This document shows positions 16,990-25,924 of a stretch of 54,665 bases of DNA, in pieces. The stretch is from the NCBI GenBank assembly GCA_020630435.1, contig JAHDBJ010000032.1:1-54665 (forward strand), given 5' to 3'. This DNA comes from Saprospiraceae bacterium (GTDB taxonomy: Bacteria; Bacteroidota; Bacteroidia; Chitinophagales; Saprospiraceae). The position numbers and the translations under genes were made by a program. Each line of letters opens with the position of its first letter. The stretch's first letter is position 1. A model generated the notes under the pieces. That model was not told the origin of the DNA and made no database searches. It saw only the letters and a list, made by a program, of their open reading frames with translations.

Positions 16990-18138
16990 ATGCAAAAATT
17001 CTTTCATTATCTACTCGTTGATGCGCTAATTATCATTGCGAGTATCTTATTCGTCAAAGTTTGCAAAGCGGATATAGGCATTCAAAAAGAAATCAATCGT
17101 TCTTCAATCACCTTCATCTTAGGAGAGGATAAGGAGCGTGATAATCCTTATTATTCAAAAGCTAGAGAATACTATAAATTAAACCTTGATAACAGAACAA
17201 CACCTATAATTAGCCATTGTACTTCTCTGTTAGGAATGAGAAATTTTTTAGAAAATTATCCTACCGATAATGGCTTACCTTGGGGAACAATTAATATAGT
17301 TGTCCATAGTAATGAATGGAAAGGTTTAGGCGTGCCACTCAACGAAAAAGGAGAAAGAATAATAACCAGTTTGCTACGAAAAGCTATCCAAGATAACACA
17401 TTTTTACCCCTAGCAGATAATATTTTAGATGGAGGAAGCACTCTAATGATTTATGGTTGTGGTTTAGGCAATAATAGTGCATTGTTGACTGAGTTGAGAA
17501 GAGCTTTTGGTGGTGATGATGCACAGCAACCAATTGTTCGAGCATCTAAATTATTTATTGGTTATTATACTGAAGATAACGATGCACAACGGTTCTTATC
17601 GGAATATTGGTATGGATATTTTAAAACGGGCTATCGACCAGCAAATTATCATTTACAGCGACAATTCGAAGCCAATTATCCTACAGAAGAAGTCGATTGG
17701 ATAGATGCCTTGTCTCGTACACAGCCTAGATTTGCTGGAGATGTTTATCATTATTATTTCAATATTCCCATCTCTTGGATGATTACCTTTGAAAACGAAG
17801 CAGATTTCCCTGATATATCGGATGAAACGAAACAGTTGGAATGGTTGAAACAGCAAAGAGAACTTATAACGGCTTTAGAACGTATAGAAATTCCTTTTGA
17901 TAAATTCCGATGGAAATTAAAAAAGACGAGCCATACTTTTGAAGATGGAGTGACTGAACCTGTAATCAAAATAGAAGGCAAAAGTTCTGTGCTTTGTGTT
18001 TTACGAGCATTGACGATAGAAAATCATGATGATTCCATGAAACCACTACCTTTTGAACCTAGCCTTGAAGATGAACGTTTTTATACAACAATAGGGAATG
18101 ATAAGTTACTGTCTAGTGCGTATTTGTTTAAAAAGTAA
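16990..18138 (+). CDS. Exported protein with a possible caspase-like (DUF4347/CHAT-type) fold
   Basis: 382 residues from ATG 16990, which places the signal segment (YLLVDALIIIASILFVKVCKA) at the N terminus; an earlier in-frame start at 16948 is possible. Two hydrophobic strands end in candidate catalytic residues: GTINIVVHSNEWKGLGVPL with His106, and GGSTLMIYGCGLGNNSALL with Cys157. This His...Cys spacing and the strand-Y-G-C pattern resemble DUF4347 and other clan CD (caspase/CHAT) proteins. The C-terminal half, rich in Tyr and Trp, is not recognised. The fold is an inference; I do not assign an activity. The gene stands alone. Confidence 0.6.
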   Translation: MQKFFHYLLVDALIIIASILFVKVCKADIGIQKEINRSSITFILGEDKERDNPYYSKAREYYKLNLDNRTTPIISHCTSLLGMRNFLENYPTDNGLPWGTINIVVHSNEWKGLGVPLNEKGERIITSLLRKAIQDNTFLPLADNILDGGSTLMIYGCGLGNNSALLTELRRAFGGDDAQQPIVRASKLFIGYYTEDNDAQRFLSEYWYGYFKTGYRPANYHLQRQFEANYPTEEVDWIDALSRTQPRFAGDVYHYYFNIPISWMITFENEADFPDISDETKQLEWLKQQRELITALERIEIPFDKFRWKLKKTSHTFEDGVTEPVIKIEGKSSVLCVLRALTIENHDDSMKPLPFEPSLEDERFYTTIGNDKLLSSAYLFKK

Positions 18139-18182
18139 ATACACACACGCACTAGACTTCTGAGGTTTAAATTTCCTTGAAT

Positions 18183-18884
18183 TTAATCTAAAACAAAACT
18201 AACTTCGACAGTCGCTCTTACAGCAATCTGTCCAGGTGCAAAACTGGAGTTTTCTCCTAGTTCATTGGCAGCATCATCACTTACATTATTGGCATAATCG
18301 CCACCTGTATTCCCGTAGTATTTCTTGTTAATTTCATTGATTTTATGGGCTTTACCTATTTTTTGTCCAAGAGCTTGTGCTAGAGCTGCTGCTTTAGATT
18401 TAGCTGCCAAAATAGCTTTATTTCTCGCTTCTGCTTTAAATTTTTGTATTTCTGTATTTTTAAATTTAGGGCTACCAAGACGAGTCGCACCAAGTTGTAA
18501 TAAATTATCGACTATTGCTTCGTATTTTGTTAAATCTACGATACACAATGCGATACTTTGACTTGCCCGATAGTAATCGACTTCGATAGCACGATGGTTA
18601 CGCCTCATAGGACTCATGGAGATATATTGGGTTTGGATATGTTGTGGTAGTATTTTTTCTCCTTTTAAATAATTGATAATAGACTTTGATAGTTTACGAT
18701 TTTTATCTTTTGCTTCAATGATGGTTGCCCCTTCAGTTGTAAGCGTAATATTCATCAAGACTTCATTAGGAGCGGCAAACACAACAGCTTCACCACTAGT
18801 AGTGATAGTCGGAATTTCTTGTGCATTTAATCTTGAAAATATGCTGATAAATGCTAGTAAAATGAATAATCTTTTCATTGTCAT
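18183..18884 (-). CDS. SIMPL (DUF541) domain exported protein
   Basis: 233 residues; a second Met at residue 3 is an equally good start. The signal peptide ends FSRLNAQ. The SIMPL domain is full length: ITTSGEAVVFAAPNEVLMNITLTTEG at the start, the QTQYISMSPMRR and YYRASQSIALCIVDLTKYEAIVDNLLQLGATRL middle, and the helix ARNKAILAAKSKAAALAQALGQKIGKAHKINE typical of the family. The end (IAVRATVEVSFVLD) is the final strand. Family members are periplasmic and outer-membrane associated, with roles in stress resistance and oligomer formation. It is monocistronic. Confidence 0.9.
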   Translation of the reverse strand: MTMKRLFILLAFISIFSRLNAQEIPTITTSGEAVVFAAPNEVLMNITLTTEGATIIEAKDKNRKLSKSIINYLKGEKILPQHIQTQYISMSPMRRNHRAIEVDYYRASQSIALCIVDLTKYEAIVDNLLQLGATRLGSPKFKNTEIQKFKAEARNKAILAAKSKAAALAQALGQKIGKAHKINEINKKYYGNTGGDYANNVSDDAANELGENSSFAPGQIAVRATVEVSFVLD

Positions 18885-19096
18885 CTTTTTATATTATTTA
18901 AATATTTACTCCTTTATATCTTTAAGTTAAAAAACGTTACGGAATTATGATAAATTTATAGCTTAAAGGAATTAATACGATATATTTTTTACATTTTTAC
19001 AATAATATTTGATGATAGAGCCTTTTATAATTTAGAAATAGGCATTATTCTATATTGCCTTATATTAAACTAAAAAATAGTCTAAAAAAATACTTT

Positions 19097-19828
19097 ATGT
19101 ACCCGATATTTTTAAAAGAAGTCCATTCTTTTTTAAGCTCCTTAATCGCCTATATCGCTATTGGGGTGTTTTTATTGGTGATGGGTTTATTTATTTGGGT
19201 TTTTCCTGATTATAGTTTGTTGGATTATGGATATGCTACTTTAGATCAATTGTTTAATATGGCTCCTTGGATTTTTGTGTTTTTAATTCCAGCCATTACA
19301 ATGCGCTCTTTTTCGGAAGAACGGCAGACAGGAACATATGAATTATTAGCTACTCGACCACTACGACAATGGGAGATTGTATTAGGTAAGTTCCTAGCGG
19401 CTTGGTTTTTAGTCTTTCTAGCTTTAATACCGACATTGTTATATTATTATAGCGTACATCATTTAGGTAATCCAGTTGGGAATTTAGATTCGGGTGCGAT
19501 TTGGGGATCGTATTTAGGATTGATATTACTTGGAGGGGTATTTTCTTCCATTGGTGTTTTTGCTTCTTCGATTAGCCTCAATCAAATCGTTGCTTTTTTA
19601 TTGGCTTCGTTTTTATGTTTCTTTTGTTTTTTCGGCTTTCTATACTTAAGTAAGCTGCCTGTATTTTATGGTGTTTTAGATAGTTTTATTCAGATGTGGG
19701 GCATAGAATATCACTATGCTTCTATAAGTAGAGGGCTAGTAGATACTAGGGATGTCATTTACTTTTTTTCAGTAATGTTTTTCTTTTTAGCTTTGACAAG
19801 TTTTCAACTTACAAGACTTCGACAGTAG
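19097..19828 (+). CDS. gldF: Gliding-motility ABC transporter permease GldF
   Basis: 243 residues from ATG 19097 (MYPIFLKEVHSFLSS); an upstream in-frame stretch to 19055 adds a Lys-rich tail unlike GldF. Six membrane spans and the segment ITMRSFSEERQTGTYELLATRPLRQWEIVLGKF, diagnostic of GldF and related ABC-2 permeases, are present. GldF works with GldA (ATPase) and GldG in Bacteroidota gliding. gldG normally follows gldF, but here the next gene is on the other strand and overlaps the 3' end by 20 bases, so GldG must be encoded elsewhere or be missing. Confidence 0.9.
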   Translation: MYPIFLKEVHSFLSSLIAYIAIGVFLLVMGLFIWVFPDYSLLDYGYATLDQLFNMAPWIFVFLIPAITMRSFSEERQTGTYELLATRPLRQWEIVLGKFLAAWFLVFLALIPTLLYYYSVHHLGNPVGNLDSGAIWGSYLGLILLGGVFSSIGVFASSISLNQIVAFLLASFLCFFCFFGFLYLSKLPVFYGVLDSFIQMWGIEYHYASISRGLVDTRDVIYFFSVMFFFLALTSFQLTRLRQ

Positions 19829-20696
19829 CGGGTTTGGTATGTTTCCAACGCTTATGTGACCAAAGCCAATTTGCTGGTTTTTCTCTTATACGTTGCTCCA
19901 GTTTCCCCATAAAGAGTTTGGTTATTTCTCCTTCTGTTGTCTTAGTGGGATCAGCACAAAGAATACTCAATTCTACTTCATACCGTCCTCGTTCGATTCG
20001 CTCAATAGCAGCATGCACGACAGGCAAATTATAAGCTCTAGCTTTACGATCTGCACCATGAAGGCAAGCCGTATCTCTGCCTAAAAATTTGATCCAATCG
20101 GCCTTTCTCCAATTCGAAGGATTTTGATCTGCAATAAAAACAAATTGAATAGGACGTTCATAAGTTTTTTCTAAGGCTTTAGAGGTCTCATAAGTTGGGG
20201 CAACAAAGACTTTTTCACTGGTTCTAACTCGTACGATATAATCGTTGATATACTTATTTTTAATGGGTTTATAAATTCCTAAACTATCATGTTTTACATC
20301 CAATCCAATAACAGCCGTTGCCCATTCCCAATTGTTATAATGGCTGGCAACCATCATTAGGTTTTGTTTTTTATCAAAATAATCATTCAAAATTTCGGGA
20401 TTAATAAAGCGATAATGACGATGTATTTGTTTATTCGTCATAGACATTCCCTTGAAACTTTCTAGTAGTATGTCGGATAGGTTTCGATAAGAGGCTTTTG
20501 CAATCTGGAGGATTTCGGCTTCATCTTTTTCAGGGAAACATTTTTGCAAATTATCAAAAACGATAGCCTTCCTGTACTTTAAGACATTCAAGAAAAACCA
20601 AGCCAAACCATTAGATATTTTATACAATAATCCAAAAGGAATTAGAGAGAATAGAAAGACTATTATTCTAAAAAAAAGATAACCTAGATAATGCAT
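19809..20696 (-). CDS. LpxL/HtrB-type lipid A acyltransferase family protein
   Basis: 295 residues with an N-terminal membrane anchor (FFRIIVFLFSLIPFGLLY). The acyltransferase core has the catalytic His-x4-Glu in MVASHYNNWEWATA, followed by FVFIADQNP and the C-terminal WLWSHKRWKH segment that ends most family members. It adds an acyl chain to lipid A or a related lipid at the inner membrane. It is the last gene of the reverse cluster, 2 bases after truB, and converges on gldF with a 20-base overlap. Confidence 0.88.
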   Translation of the reverse strand: MHYLGYLFFRIIVFLFSLIPFGLLYKISNGLAWFFLNVLKYRKAIVFDNLQKCFPEKDEAEILQIAKASYRNLSDILLESFKGMSMTNKQIHRHYRFINPEILNDYFDKKQNLMMVASHYNNWEWATAVIGLDVKHDSLGIYKPIKNKYINDYIVRVRTSEKVFVAPTYETSKALEKTYERPIQFVFIADQNPSNWRKADWIKFLGRDTACLHGADRKARAYNLPVVHAAIERIERGRYEVELSILCADPTKTTEGEITKLFMGKLEQRIREKPANWLWSHKRWKHTKPATVEVL

Positions 20697-20698
20697 AA

Positions 20699-21385
20699 TT
20701 ATGACTGTTCTATATGTTCAACAAGTTCGGTTAAATTCCAAGCATCTTCTAATTTAAAGTTCCCAATTTTTGTTCGACAAAGGCTTGACAGGTAAGCTCC
20801 ACTATCTAGCGCTTTACCTAGATCATAGGCTAAGGAACGGATGTATGTTCCTTTACTACAGTTAACTTCAAATGCTATTTCTGGCAGTTCTATTTTTGTA
20901 AAATCAAAATCAAAAATATGAACAGGGCGGGCTTTTACTTCGACTTTTTTACCTCTACGAGCCTGTTTGTACAAGGCGACACCATCTACTTTAATAGCGG
21001 AAAACATAGGCGGAAACTGTTGTATATCTCCTAAGAATTGTTGTCTCGCTTTTTCTAATAATTGCGAGTCAATATGTTCAATAGGGAATGTAGCATCTAT
21101 TGCTGTTTCTTTATCATAAGACGGAGTGGTTGCTCCTAATGTTAGACTGCCAGTATATATTTTTGGAAGCCCTTGATACTCATTTATTTTCTTCGTAAAT
21201 TTTCCTGTACAGACGATCAAGAGACCAGTTGCTAGGGGGTCAAGTGTCCCCGCGTGTCCCACTTTTATTTTCTTTACACCTAACTTGTGCTTTATGGTGT
21301 ATCTTACTTTATTCACAACATCGAAGGATGTCCATCCTAAGGGTTTGTCAATCAATAAGGTTTCGCCAGTTTGAAAATTAAACAT
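20699..21385 (-). CDS. truB: tRNA pseudouridine(55) synthase
   Basis: 228 residues. TruB converts U55 of the tRNA T loop to pseudouridine. The catalytic Asp49 lies in [20 protein letters not shown]. Also present are the N-terminal [17 protein letters not shown], the [18 protein letters not shown] segment and the RSLAYDLG motif. It lacks a long C-terminal PUA domain, normal for short bacterial TruB. In Bacteroidota truB usually follows uppP; here a 221-residue gene separates them. Confidence 0.95.
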   Translation of the reverse strand: MFNFQTGETLLIDKPLGWTSFDVVNKVRYTIKHKLGVKKIKVGHAGTLDPLATGLLIVCTGKFTKKINEYQGLPKIYTGSLTLGATTPSYDKETAIDATFPIEHIDSQLLEKARQQFLGDIQQFPPMFSAIKVDGVALYKQARRGKKVEVKARPVHIFDFDFTKIELPEIAFEVNCSKGTYIRSLAYDLGKALDSGAYLSSLCRTKIGNFKLEDAWNLTELVEHIEQS

Positions 21386-21453
21386 TTTAGGTATGTATTT
21401 AATGTATTAGGCTAGGGCTGGTTTTATTCTTTTAAAAGTTATGGTAATACTTT

Positions 21454-22119
21454 TTAGTGATTCTGTATCAACTTTTCTGCTATTTTTTCAGCAAATGGTG
21501 TTTTATTTTTTTCTAATATTGATACTATTCTTTTTTTAAAAGAATCTAATTCATTCAATGCCTTATTAAATTTATCTTTAAAATGGATTAAATCAAATTC
21601 ATAATATTTTAGATCTATGTTGTTCAGTAGATCTTTTTCATCGCATTCTAAAAATTGTGTCAAATATAAACGGTCATTTTCGATTTTACCAAAAATCCAA
21701 GGATGTCCTAACCAAATTCGTTGCCATTTATTCGATTTTTGTTCTAAAAAAGGCAACCAATACTTATAATCTGCAATTAGACCGCAACAAGTATGGTGAA
21801 TAGATGCTTTCTTATCTTGTATATTTTCTATGACAATTCCGCCATAAAAAGATTGAACTTCTTTTAGATCAACTTTCTTTTGAATTTCTTTTTTAAACTG
21901 GACATGAATAAACTTTTCTAAATCTTCATCAACAATCTCAGAAATTTTAACGGATAGATAAGCATAATCCTCAAGTCTTTTGATATTTTTAATACCATTT
22001 CTATCCAATACTTTGAATACATTTTTATGAAAGTCTTCACCTGAAATGTCTTCCAGATCGTTTTCAAATTTCCAAGGATCAAATTCTAATACAAAATAGA
22101 TATTATAAGTGTCTATCAT
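21454..22119 (-). CDS. Unknown soluble protein inserted between uppP and truB
   Basis: 221 residues, acidic, no signal peptide or membrane span. The centre has a distinctive block, HHTCCGLIADYKYWLPFLEQ and WQRIWLGHPWIFGKIENDRLYLTQF, followed by a helical C terminus (DKFNKALNELDSFKKRIVSILEKN). I do not recognise a family. The size and the aromatic-rich GHPW block recall contact-inhibition immunity proteins, but that is only an impression. It has its own flanking gaps (68 and 33 bases) in an otherwise tight cluster, suggesting a later insertion. Confidence 0.6.
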   Translation of the reverse strand: MIDTYNIYFVLEFDPWKFENDLEDISGEDFHKNVFKVLDRNGIKNIKRLEDYAYLSVKISEIVDEDLEKFIHVQFKKEIQKKVDLKEVQSFYGGIVIENIQDKKASIHHTCCGLIADYKYWLPFLEQKSNKWQRIWLGHPWIFGKIENDRLYLTQFLECDEKDLLNNIDLKYYEFDLIHFKDKFNKALNELDSFKKRIVSILEKNKTPFAEKIAEKLIQNH

Positions 22120-22152
22120 TATTTAGTAATAATATATTTACACTATATTTTA

Positions 22153-22950
22153 TTAGTACAACAAACTCCAAGCTATAGCAATTAATCCGACAATAAAACA
22201 ATAGATACTAAAATAGACCAATTTACTTTTTTTAACTAAAGCGATCATCCATACACAGGCTACAACACCTGTTATTAAGGCAGCAAAAAAACCAGCAATA
22301 AATGGGATAGCTTCGCTACCAGTACCCATAATTGTGCCGCCATCGAGTATATCTTTAGCCACTTTGCCCAGTATTAAAGGCACAACCATTAGGAAAGAAA
22401 ACCTTGCGGCTTTGCCTCTATCAACACCTAGCAAAACAGAAGTTGAAATGGTAGCACCAGAACGAGAAATGCCTGGTAGTATGGCTATCATTTGAGCGAT
22501 ACCTATCACAAAAGCATTGGAATAACTTACACTTTTAAGGGTGTTTTTGGCTTTGTCTGCTAAAAAAAGCAACAACCCTGTAAGCAGTAACATCACTCCA
22601 ACAAGAAGTATATTTCCTTTAAAGAAACTTTCAATATAATCTTCAAATAATATTCCTACTAAAGCGGCAGGAATCATTGAAATAATAATTTTTAAAGAAA
22701 ATTGCGTCTCTTCATTATACTTAAATTGGAAAAGTCCTTTTATGATTTCTAAAATATCTTTTCTAAATACAATGATTGTACTTAGGGCAGTAGCAAGGTG
22801 TAAAATAACTGAAAATTTCTCTTCATTTGCACCATAATTAACCCCTAAGATCGCTTGACCTAACTCGATGTGACCACTACTACTTACTGGTAAAAACTCC
22901 GTTAAACCTTGAATAATACCAAGTATAATGGCTTTAAGTATTTCACTCAT
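22153..22950 (-). CDS. uppP: Undecaprenyl-diphosphatase
   Basis: 265 residues with about eight membrane spans. It dephosphorylates undecaprenyl pyrophosphate, recycling the carrier lipid for peptidoglycan and other polymers. Both family signatures are intact: GLTEFLPVSSSGHIELG (catalytic-site Glu and His near residues 17-27) and ILPGISRSGATIS near residue 155. Its start overlaps the end of the DUF3098 gene by 8 bases, so the two are translationally coupled. Confidence 0.96.
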   Translation of the reverse strand: MSEILKAIILGIIQGLTEFLPVSSSGHIELGQAILGVNYGANEEKFSVILHLATALSTIIVFRKDILEIIKGLFQFKYNEETQFSLKIIISMIPAALVGILFEDYIESFFKGNILLVGVMLLLTGLLLFLADKAKNTLKSVSYSNAFVIGIAQMIAILPGISRSGATISTSVLLGVDRGKAARFSFLMVVPLILGKVAKDILDGGTIMGTGSEAIPFIAGFFAALITGVVACVWMIALVKKSKLVYFSIYCFIVGLIAIAWSLLY

Positions 22951-23296
22951 TGATAGTGCTAACTGCTTTGTTTTGTTGGAAAATAGCGAAGATTTCTAGG
23001 ATAAGTCCAGCAAGAATTACCATTGGGGCAATAACCGTTCTTCGGGTACTATAGATGTCATCTGGATTCCATTCATTAGGAGCTTGCTCACCACCGACCA
23101 TCAACATTAAGCCCAACGCTACGAGTATAATTCCTCCCAGAATCATAAGATAATTTTGCTTACCAAAAATTAATTCTTTTGGAGTATGGGTTTTCACCGT
23201 TGTTCTTGCTTTAACCTTAGATTTTGTAGGTATAGTTTTCTTAGACTTCGTAGGGACAATAACTTTTTTTGTTGACTTATTTTTCTTTTTACTCAT
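22943..23296 (-). CDS. DUF3098 membrane protein
   Basis: 117 residues. A strongly basic, Lys/Thr-rich N-terminal tail (residues 1-40) is followed by two membrane spans, YLMILGGIILVALGLMLMVGG and VIAPMVILAGLILEIFAIF, joined by a short loop with NEWNPDDIYSTRR. This is the DUF3098 pattern, found next to uppP in Bacteroidota. It lies between ftsX and uppP as expected. Function is unknown; the context suggests envelope growth. Confidence 0.9.
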   Translation of the reverse strand: MSKKKNKSTKKVIVPTKSKKTIPTKSKVKARTTVKTHTPKELIFGKQNYLMILGGIILVALGLMLMVGGEQAPNEWNPDDIYSTRRTVIAPMVILAGLILEIFAIFQQNKAVSTINE

Positions 23297-23397
23297 GTCT
23301 TAATTGGATATTTTTTTATGGAAAATCCAAAGAAACTAATGCTAGGAGCATTAAAGTTCACAAAGGTACATTTATATAATGGAAATGAAAGAGATTT

Positions 23398-24276
23398 TTA
23401 ATACAAATCATCAATTTTTGTACGAAGATACTTTTTTACAGTATAATACGAACTGAAACCAGATATAGTTACCCCTAGAAATATTAATAATAGAAAAAGA
23501 ATTCCTAAAGCAAGGGGATTTCTAATGGCTTTGAGTTCGGGAATATCATTTAAGATAATAAACATCAAAAAAACTAAGGCAGTAATTGCAATCATAGCAC
23601 TAATTAGGCCGTTTCTAATGCCTTTTCGTATATAAGGACGACTGATAAAATCCCATGATGCTCCAACCAATTGCATATTTTTGATAATAAAACGATTAGA
23701 ATACAAAGCGAGTTTGATAGTGTTGTGTATGAGCAGAAAGGCAATGAAAATAAAAGAAAGGCTCAATAATAGACCAACCCAACCCAATTTGCCGATACTA
23801 GAACCGATGTCATTGACTAAATTTTCACGATAAACCACATCAACAATGATAGGTTCTGCTTTGAGTAGACTAACGATAGCATCTAGACTATCTTTTTGCA
23901 TATAATCAGCATTAACATTAAATGAAATGACATCATAGAATGGATTATTGAATCCAAATTTCATAAAATCCTCACCAAAATCTTCTCGTAAAAGTTCAGC
24001 AGCTTCTTCTTTATTGGTATATTCAATTGAATTATTTTTTACAAATGTTCTGTTTTTTAGAGTTTCTTTTAATTGCACAATGCGTTTTTGATCAGCCGTT
24101 GGGCTAATCTCAATCATTATCGCAACATTTTCCTTAAAATAACGGATAAGTTGGCTGCCATGTATCAATAGCGCACCAAAAAAACCCAATAGAAACAATA
24201 CTAGGGCTACACTTATAATTGCATAAGTATAATTTGCCTTTGTTTTAACCTTCTTGTTTATTAAAGAGGAAAACAT
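23398..24276 (-). CDS. ftsX: FtsX-like cell-division permease
   Basis: 292 residues, four membrane spans with the FtsX topology. The N-terminal span (YTYAIISVALVLFLLGFFGALLI) is followed by a periplasmic domain of about 130 residues (ISPTADQKRIVQLKETL...YRENLVNDIG), then three spans in the C-terminal permease domain. FtsX pairs with FtsE to control cell-wall hydrolases at the septum. ftsE is not in this window, which is normal for Bacteroidota. It is first in the cluster ftsX, DUF3098, uppP, unknown gene, truB, acyltransferase. Confidence 0.88.
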   Translation of the reverse strand: MFSSLINKKVKTKANYTYAIISVALVLFLLGFFGALLIHGSQLIRYFKENVAIMIEISPTADQKRIVQLKETLKNRTFVKNNSIEYTNKEEAAELLREDFGEDFMKFGFNNPFYDVISFNVNADYMQKDSLDAIVSLLKAEPIIVDVVYRENLVNDIGSSIGKLGWVGLLLSLSFIFIAFLLIHNTIKLALYSNRFIIKNMQLVGASWDFISRPYIRKGIRNGLISAMIAITALVFLMFIILNDIPELKAIRNPLALGILFLLLIFLGVTISGFSSYYTVKKYLRTKIDDLY

Positions 24277-24312
24277 TTAATGTCAGTAATTTTTATTTTG
24301 AGAATTTAAGCA

Positions 24313-24477
24313 GGAAGTTGTTTAATAATGAAGGTTTACTTTAATTATAAGTGCTTATATTTCAAGATAAAGCTCCATTCTTTTTTCGTAGCCTTAGCTA
24401 CAGTAAAAAGAATTAGCTGAAATATTGAGATACAATGACTTGTAATTAATTCATCATTCTACTTTTACACAGCTTCC
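24313..24477. repeat. 165-bp imperfect palindrome (MITE-like), copy A
   Basis: The two 80-base arms can be folded together along their whole length, with roughly 65-70% identity by eye. Conserved blocks include GGAAG(T/C)TGT at the outer ends, AATTA(T/C)AAGT, ATTCTTTTT and a centre of GTAGC-CTTA-GCTAC. It fills most of the 262-bp gap between ftsX and the FkbM gene, and no gene is visible there. It could act as a bidirectional terminator and probably derives from a non-autonomous mobile element. Confidence 0.6.
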
Positions 24478-24538
24478 AGGTGTAAAGTAACTAAGGAATA
24501 ATAGAAATAACAAATTTACTATCAATTAATCGGTGTTC

Positions 24539-25288
24539 CTATTTAAACCTATTAGAGGCTCGTAAGAAGCTATCTTTTTTTACAAAGCAAATATCACATG
24601 AACCTAGTGCGCCATCATAAGGTCTATGAAGGAAACCCGCAAAATCGTAGACAACGTAATTCCTTTTAGCCATAAATTCAATAACTTCAGAAAAGACGGG
24701 TAGATTAGGTAAATCTTCAAAAGGAAATAAGGAAACTTCAATGATAAATACTTCGGTATGTCCAAACAGTTTACTAGCACCTTTTAGTGCTTCTAATTCG
24801 AAGCCTTGTATATCTAGTTTTACAAGTTCAGGGATACTTATTCCACGAGGTTCAATTAAACTATCAATGGTAATAATTTTGATAATTCTTTGTTTCCCTG
24901 ATGCGAGTAGAGTTGTCTCTTTTTTAGGAAGAAAGGAACTCCCTTGTAAGTCATCCCATAAAGTCAGGACTAACTCATCAGGTGCAGCACCAGCTCCTAC
25001 TTGCTTATAGATAGAGCCAGAAAATTCTTCACAAAAATCTATAAGCGCAGACTCCATTTCTACTTGGGGTTCGATTAAACAAAAATGGGCATTGGGGAAA
25101 ATAGCTTTTACCATTCGACTCCAAGTCGTGCGATTTGCTCCGACGTCCATAATCCAATTACATTCTAATCCTCTTTTTTTGAGGCTTTTTAAAAGAACGT
25201 CCATTTGCCCAACTTGGCTATCGATATTTCGGATTTTATATCCCCAACGAGCAAGCGTATTATCTATAATATTTTTTAATAAATTCAT
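24539..25288 (-). CDS. FkbM family methyltransferase
   Basis: 249 residues, a Rossmann-type SAM-dependent methyltransferase. Motif I is WIMDVGANRTTWSRMVK (Asp-x-Gly-Ala-Asn), motif II the acidic loop CLIEPQVEME, and the FkbM-type motif ELVKLDIQGFELEALKGA near residue 165 is complete. FkbM enzymes methylate sugar hydroxyls or related groups in glycans and natural products; the acceptor is not predictable here. Its start abuts the stop of the cytochrome gene with no intergenic base, so the pair is one transcript. Confidence 0.9.
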   Translation of the reverse strand: MNLLKNIIDNTLARWGYKIRNIDSQVGQMDVLLKSLKKRGLECNWIMDVGANRTTWSRMVKAIFPNAHFCLIEPQVEMESALIDFCEEFSGSIYKQVGAGAAPDELVLTLWDDLQGSSFLPKKETTLLASGKQRIIKIITIDSLIEPRGISIPELVKLDIQGFELEALKGASKLFGHTEVFIIEVSLFPFEDLPNLPVFSEVIEFMAKRNYVVYDFAGFLHRPYDGALGSCDICFVKKDSFLRASNRFK

Positions 25289-25906
25289 TTATTTCTCTGG
25301 AATAGGAGCACCAGCTTCTGCCCATTCTTTTACAGCTTTTATATATTCTTCTTTTGAAACAGGTGGTTTTTCTCTTTCATTTCCATCCGCATCTATTCCT
25401 GGTTCCCATGCCCATAAAACCAATTCATGTTCTGTTAGATGTTTTACAATTTCTTTAAGGCTCCGATTCCCATTATTTTTTCGATTGAGCATCGATTGAG
25501 CAATTTCTATACGACTTAAACCTTCCCATGCCATTTTTAGTGGAGCGAGTGCCCATTCAGGAGCACCTGGAACACCAGAATAATCATTGTTTTCTTCCTG
25601 ATGGCAAGTGATACAACGTAAAGCTGCGAAACCATGGTCATCATCTCCTCGCTGGACACCGAAATTATGATAATGACTATCTTCACCTTGTAATGGTCTA
25701 TCTCCCGCAGGATGACAATTTACACAGCGTTTATGTGTAAGCACTTTCATCATCTTATCAAAGGCTTCCATAGCAGCTTTATTCTCTTCGTCTTCTACGA
25801 TTGAAGATAGATTGGTGACTTTAGGAGGGCTGTCATGATGAAAACCAAGCGACATACCAGTAATAAAGACAACAATAATACAGGATAATATGTAGGTTTT
25901 TTTCAT
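25289..25906 (-). CDS. Dihaem c-type cytochrome ('isoquinoline 1-oxidoreductase subunit'-like)
   Basis: 205 residues with a signal peptide (YILSCIIVVFITGMSLG). Two haem-binding motifs are present: CVNCH in VLTHKRCVNCHPAGDRPLQGED and CITCH in ALRCITCHQEEN. The downstream blocks VPGAPEWALAPLKMAWEG and HLTEHELVLWAWEPG match the small cytochrome family often labelled isoquinoline 1-oxidoreductase subunit. It is probably a periplasmic electron carrier. No molybdopterin oxidoreductase lies nearby, so the isoquinoline label should not be taken as function. It is upstream of and abutting the FkbM gene. Confidence 0.88.
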   Translation of the reverse strand: MKKTYILSCIIVVFITGMSLGFHHDSPPKVTNLSSIVEDEENKAAMEAFDKMMKVLTHKRCVNCHPAGDRPLQGEDSHYHNFGVQRGDDDHGFAALRCITCHQEENNDYSGVPGAPEWALAPLKMAWEGLSRIEIAQSMLNRKNNGNRSLKEIVKHLTEHELVLWAWEPGIDADGNEREKPPVSKEEYIKAVKEWAEAGAPIPEK

Positions 25907-25924
25907 TTATATAAGGTATTAGTG

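Noticed and set aside
25092-25499. 135-codon forward frame antisense to the cytochrome and FkbM genes
   Set aside because: It is a shadow of two confident genes and its composition is not protein-like.
25289-25906. Assigning isoquinoline oxidation to the dihaem cytochrome
   Set aside because: The common database label rests on similarity only and no molybdenum hydroxylase genes are present in the window.
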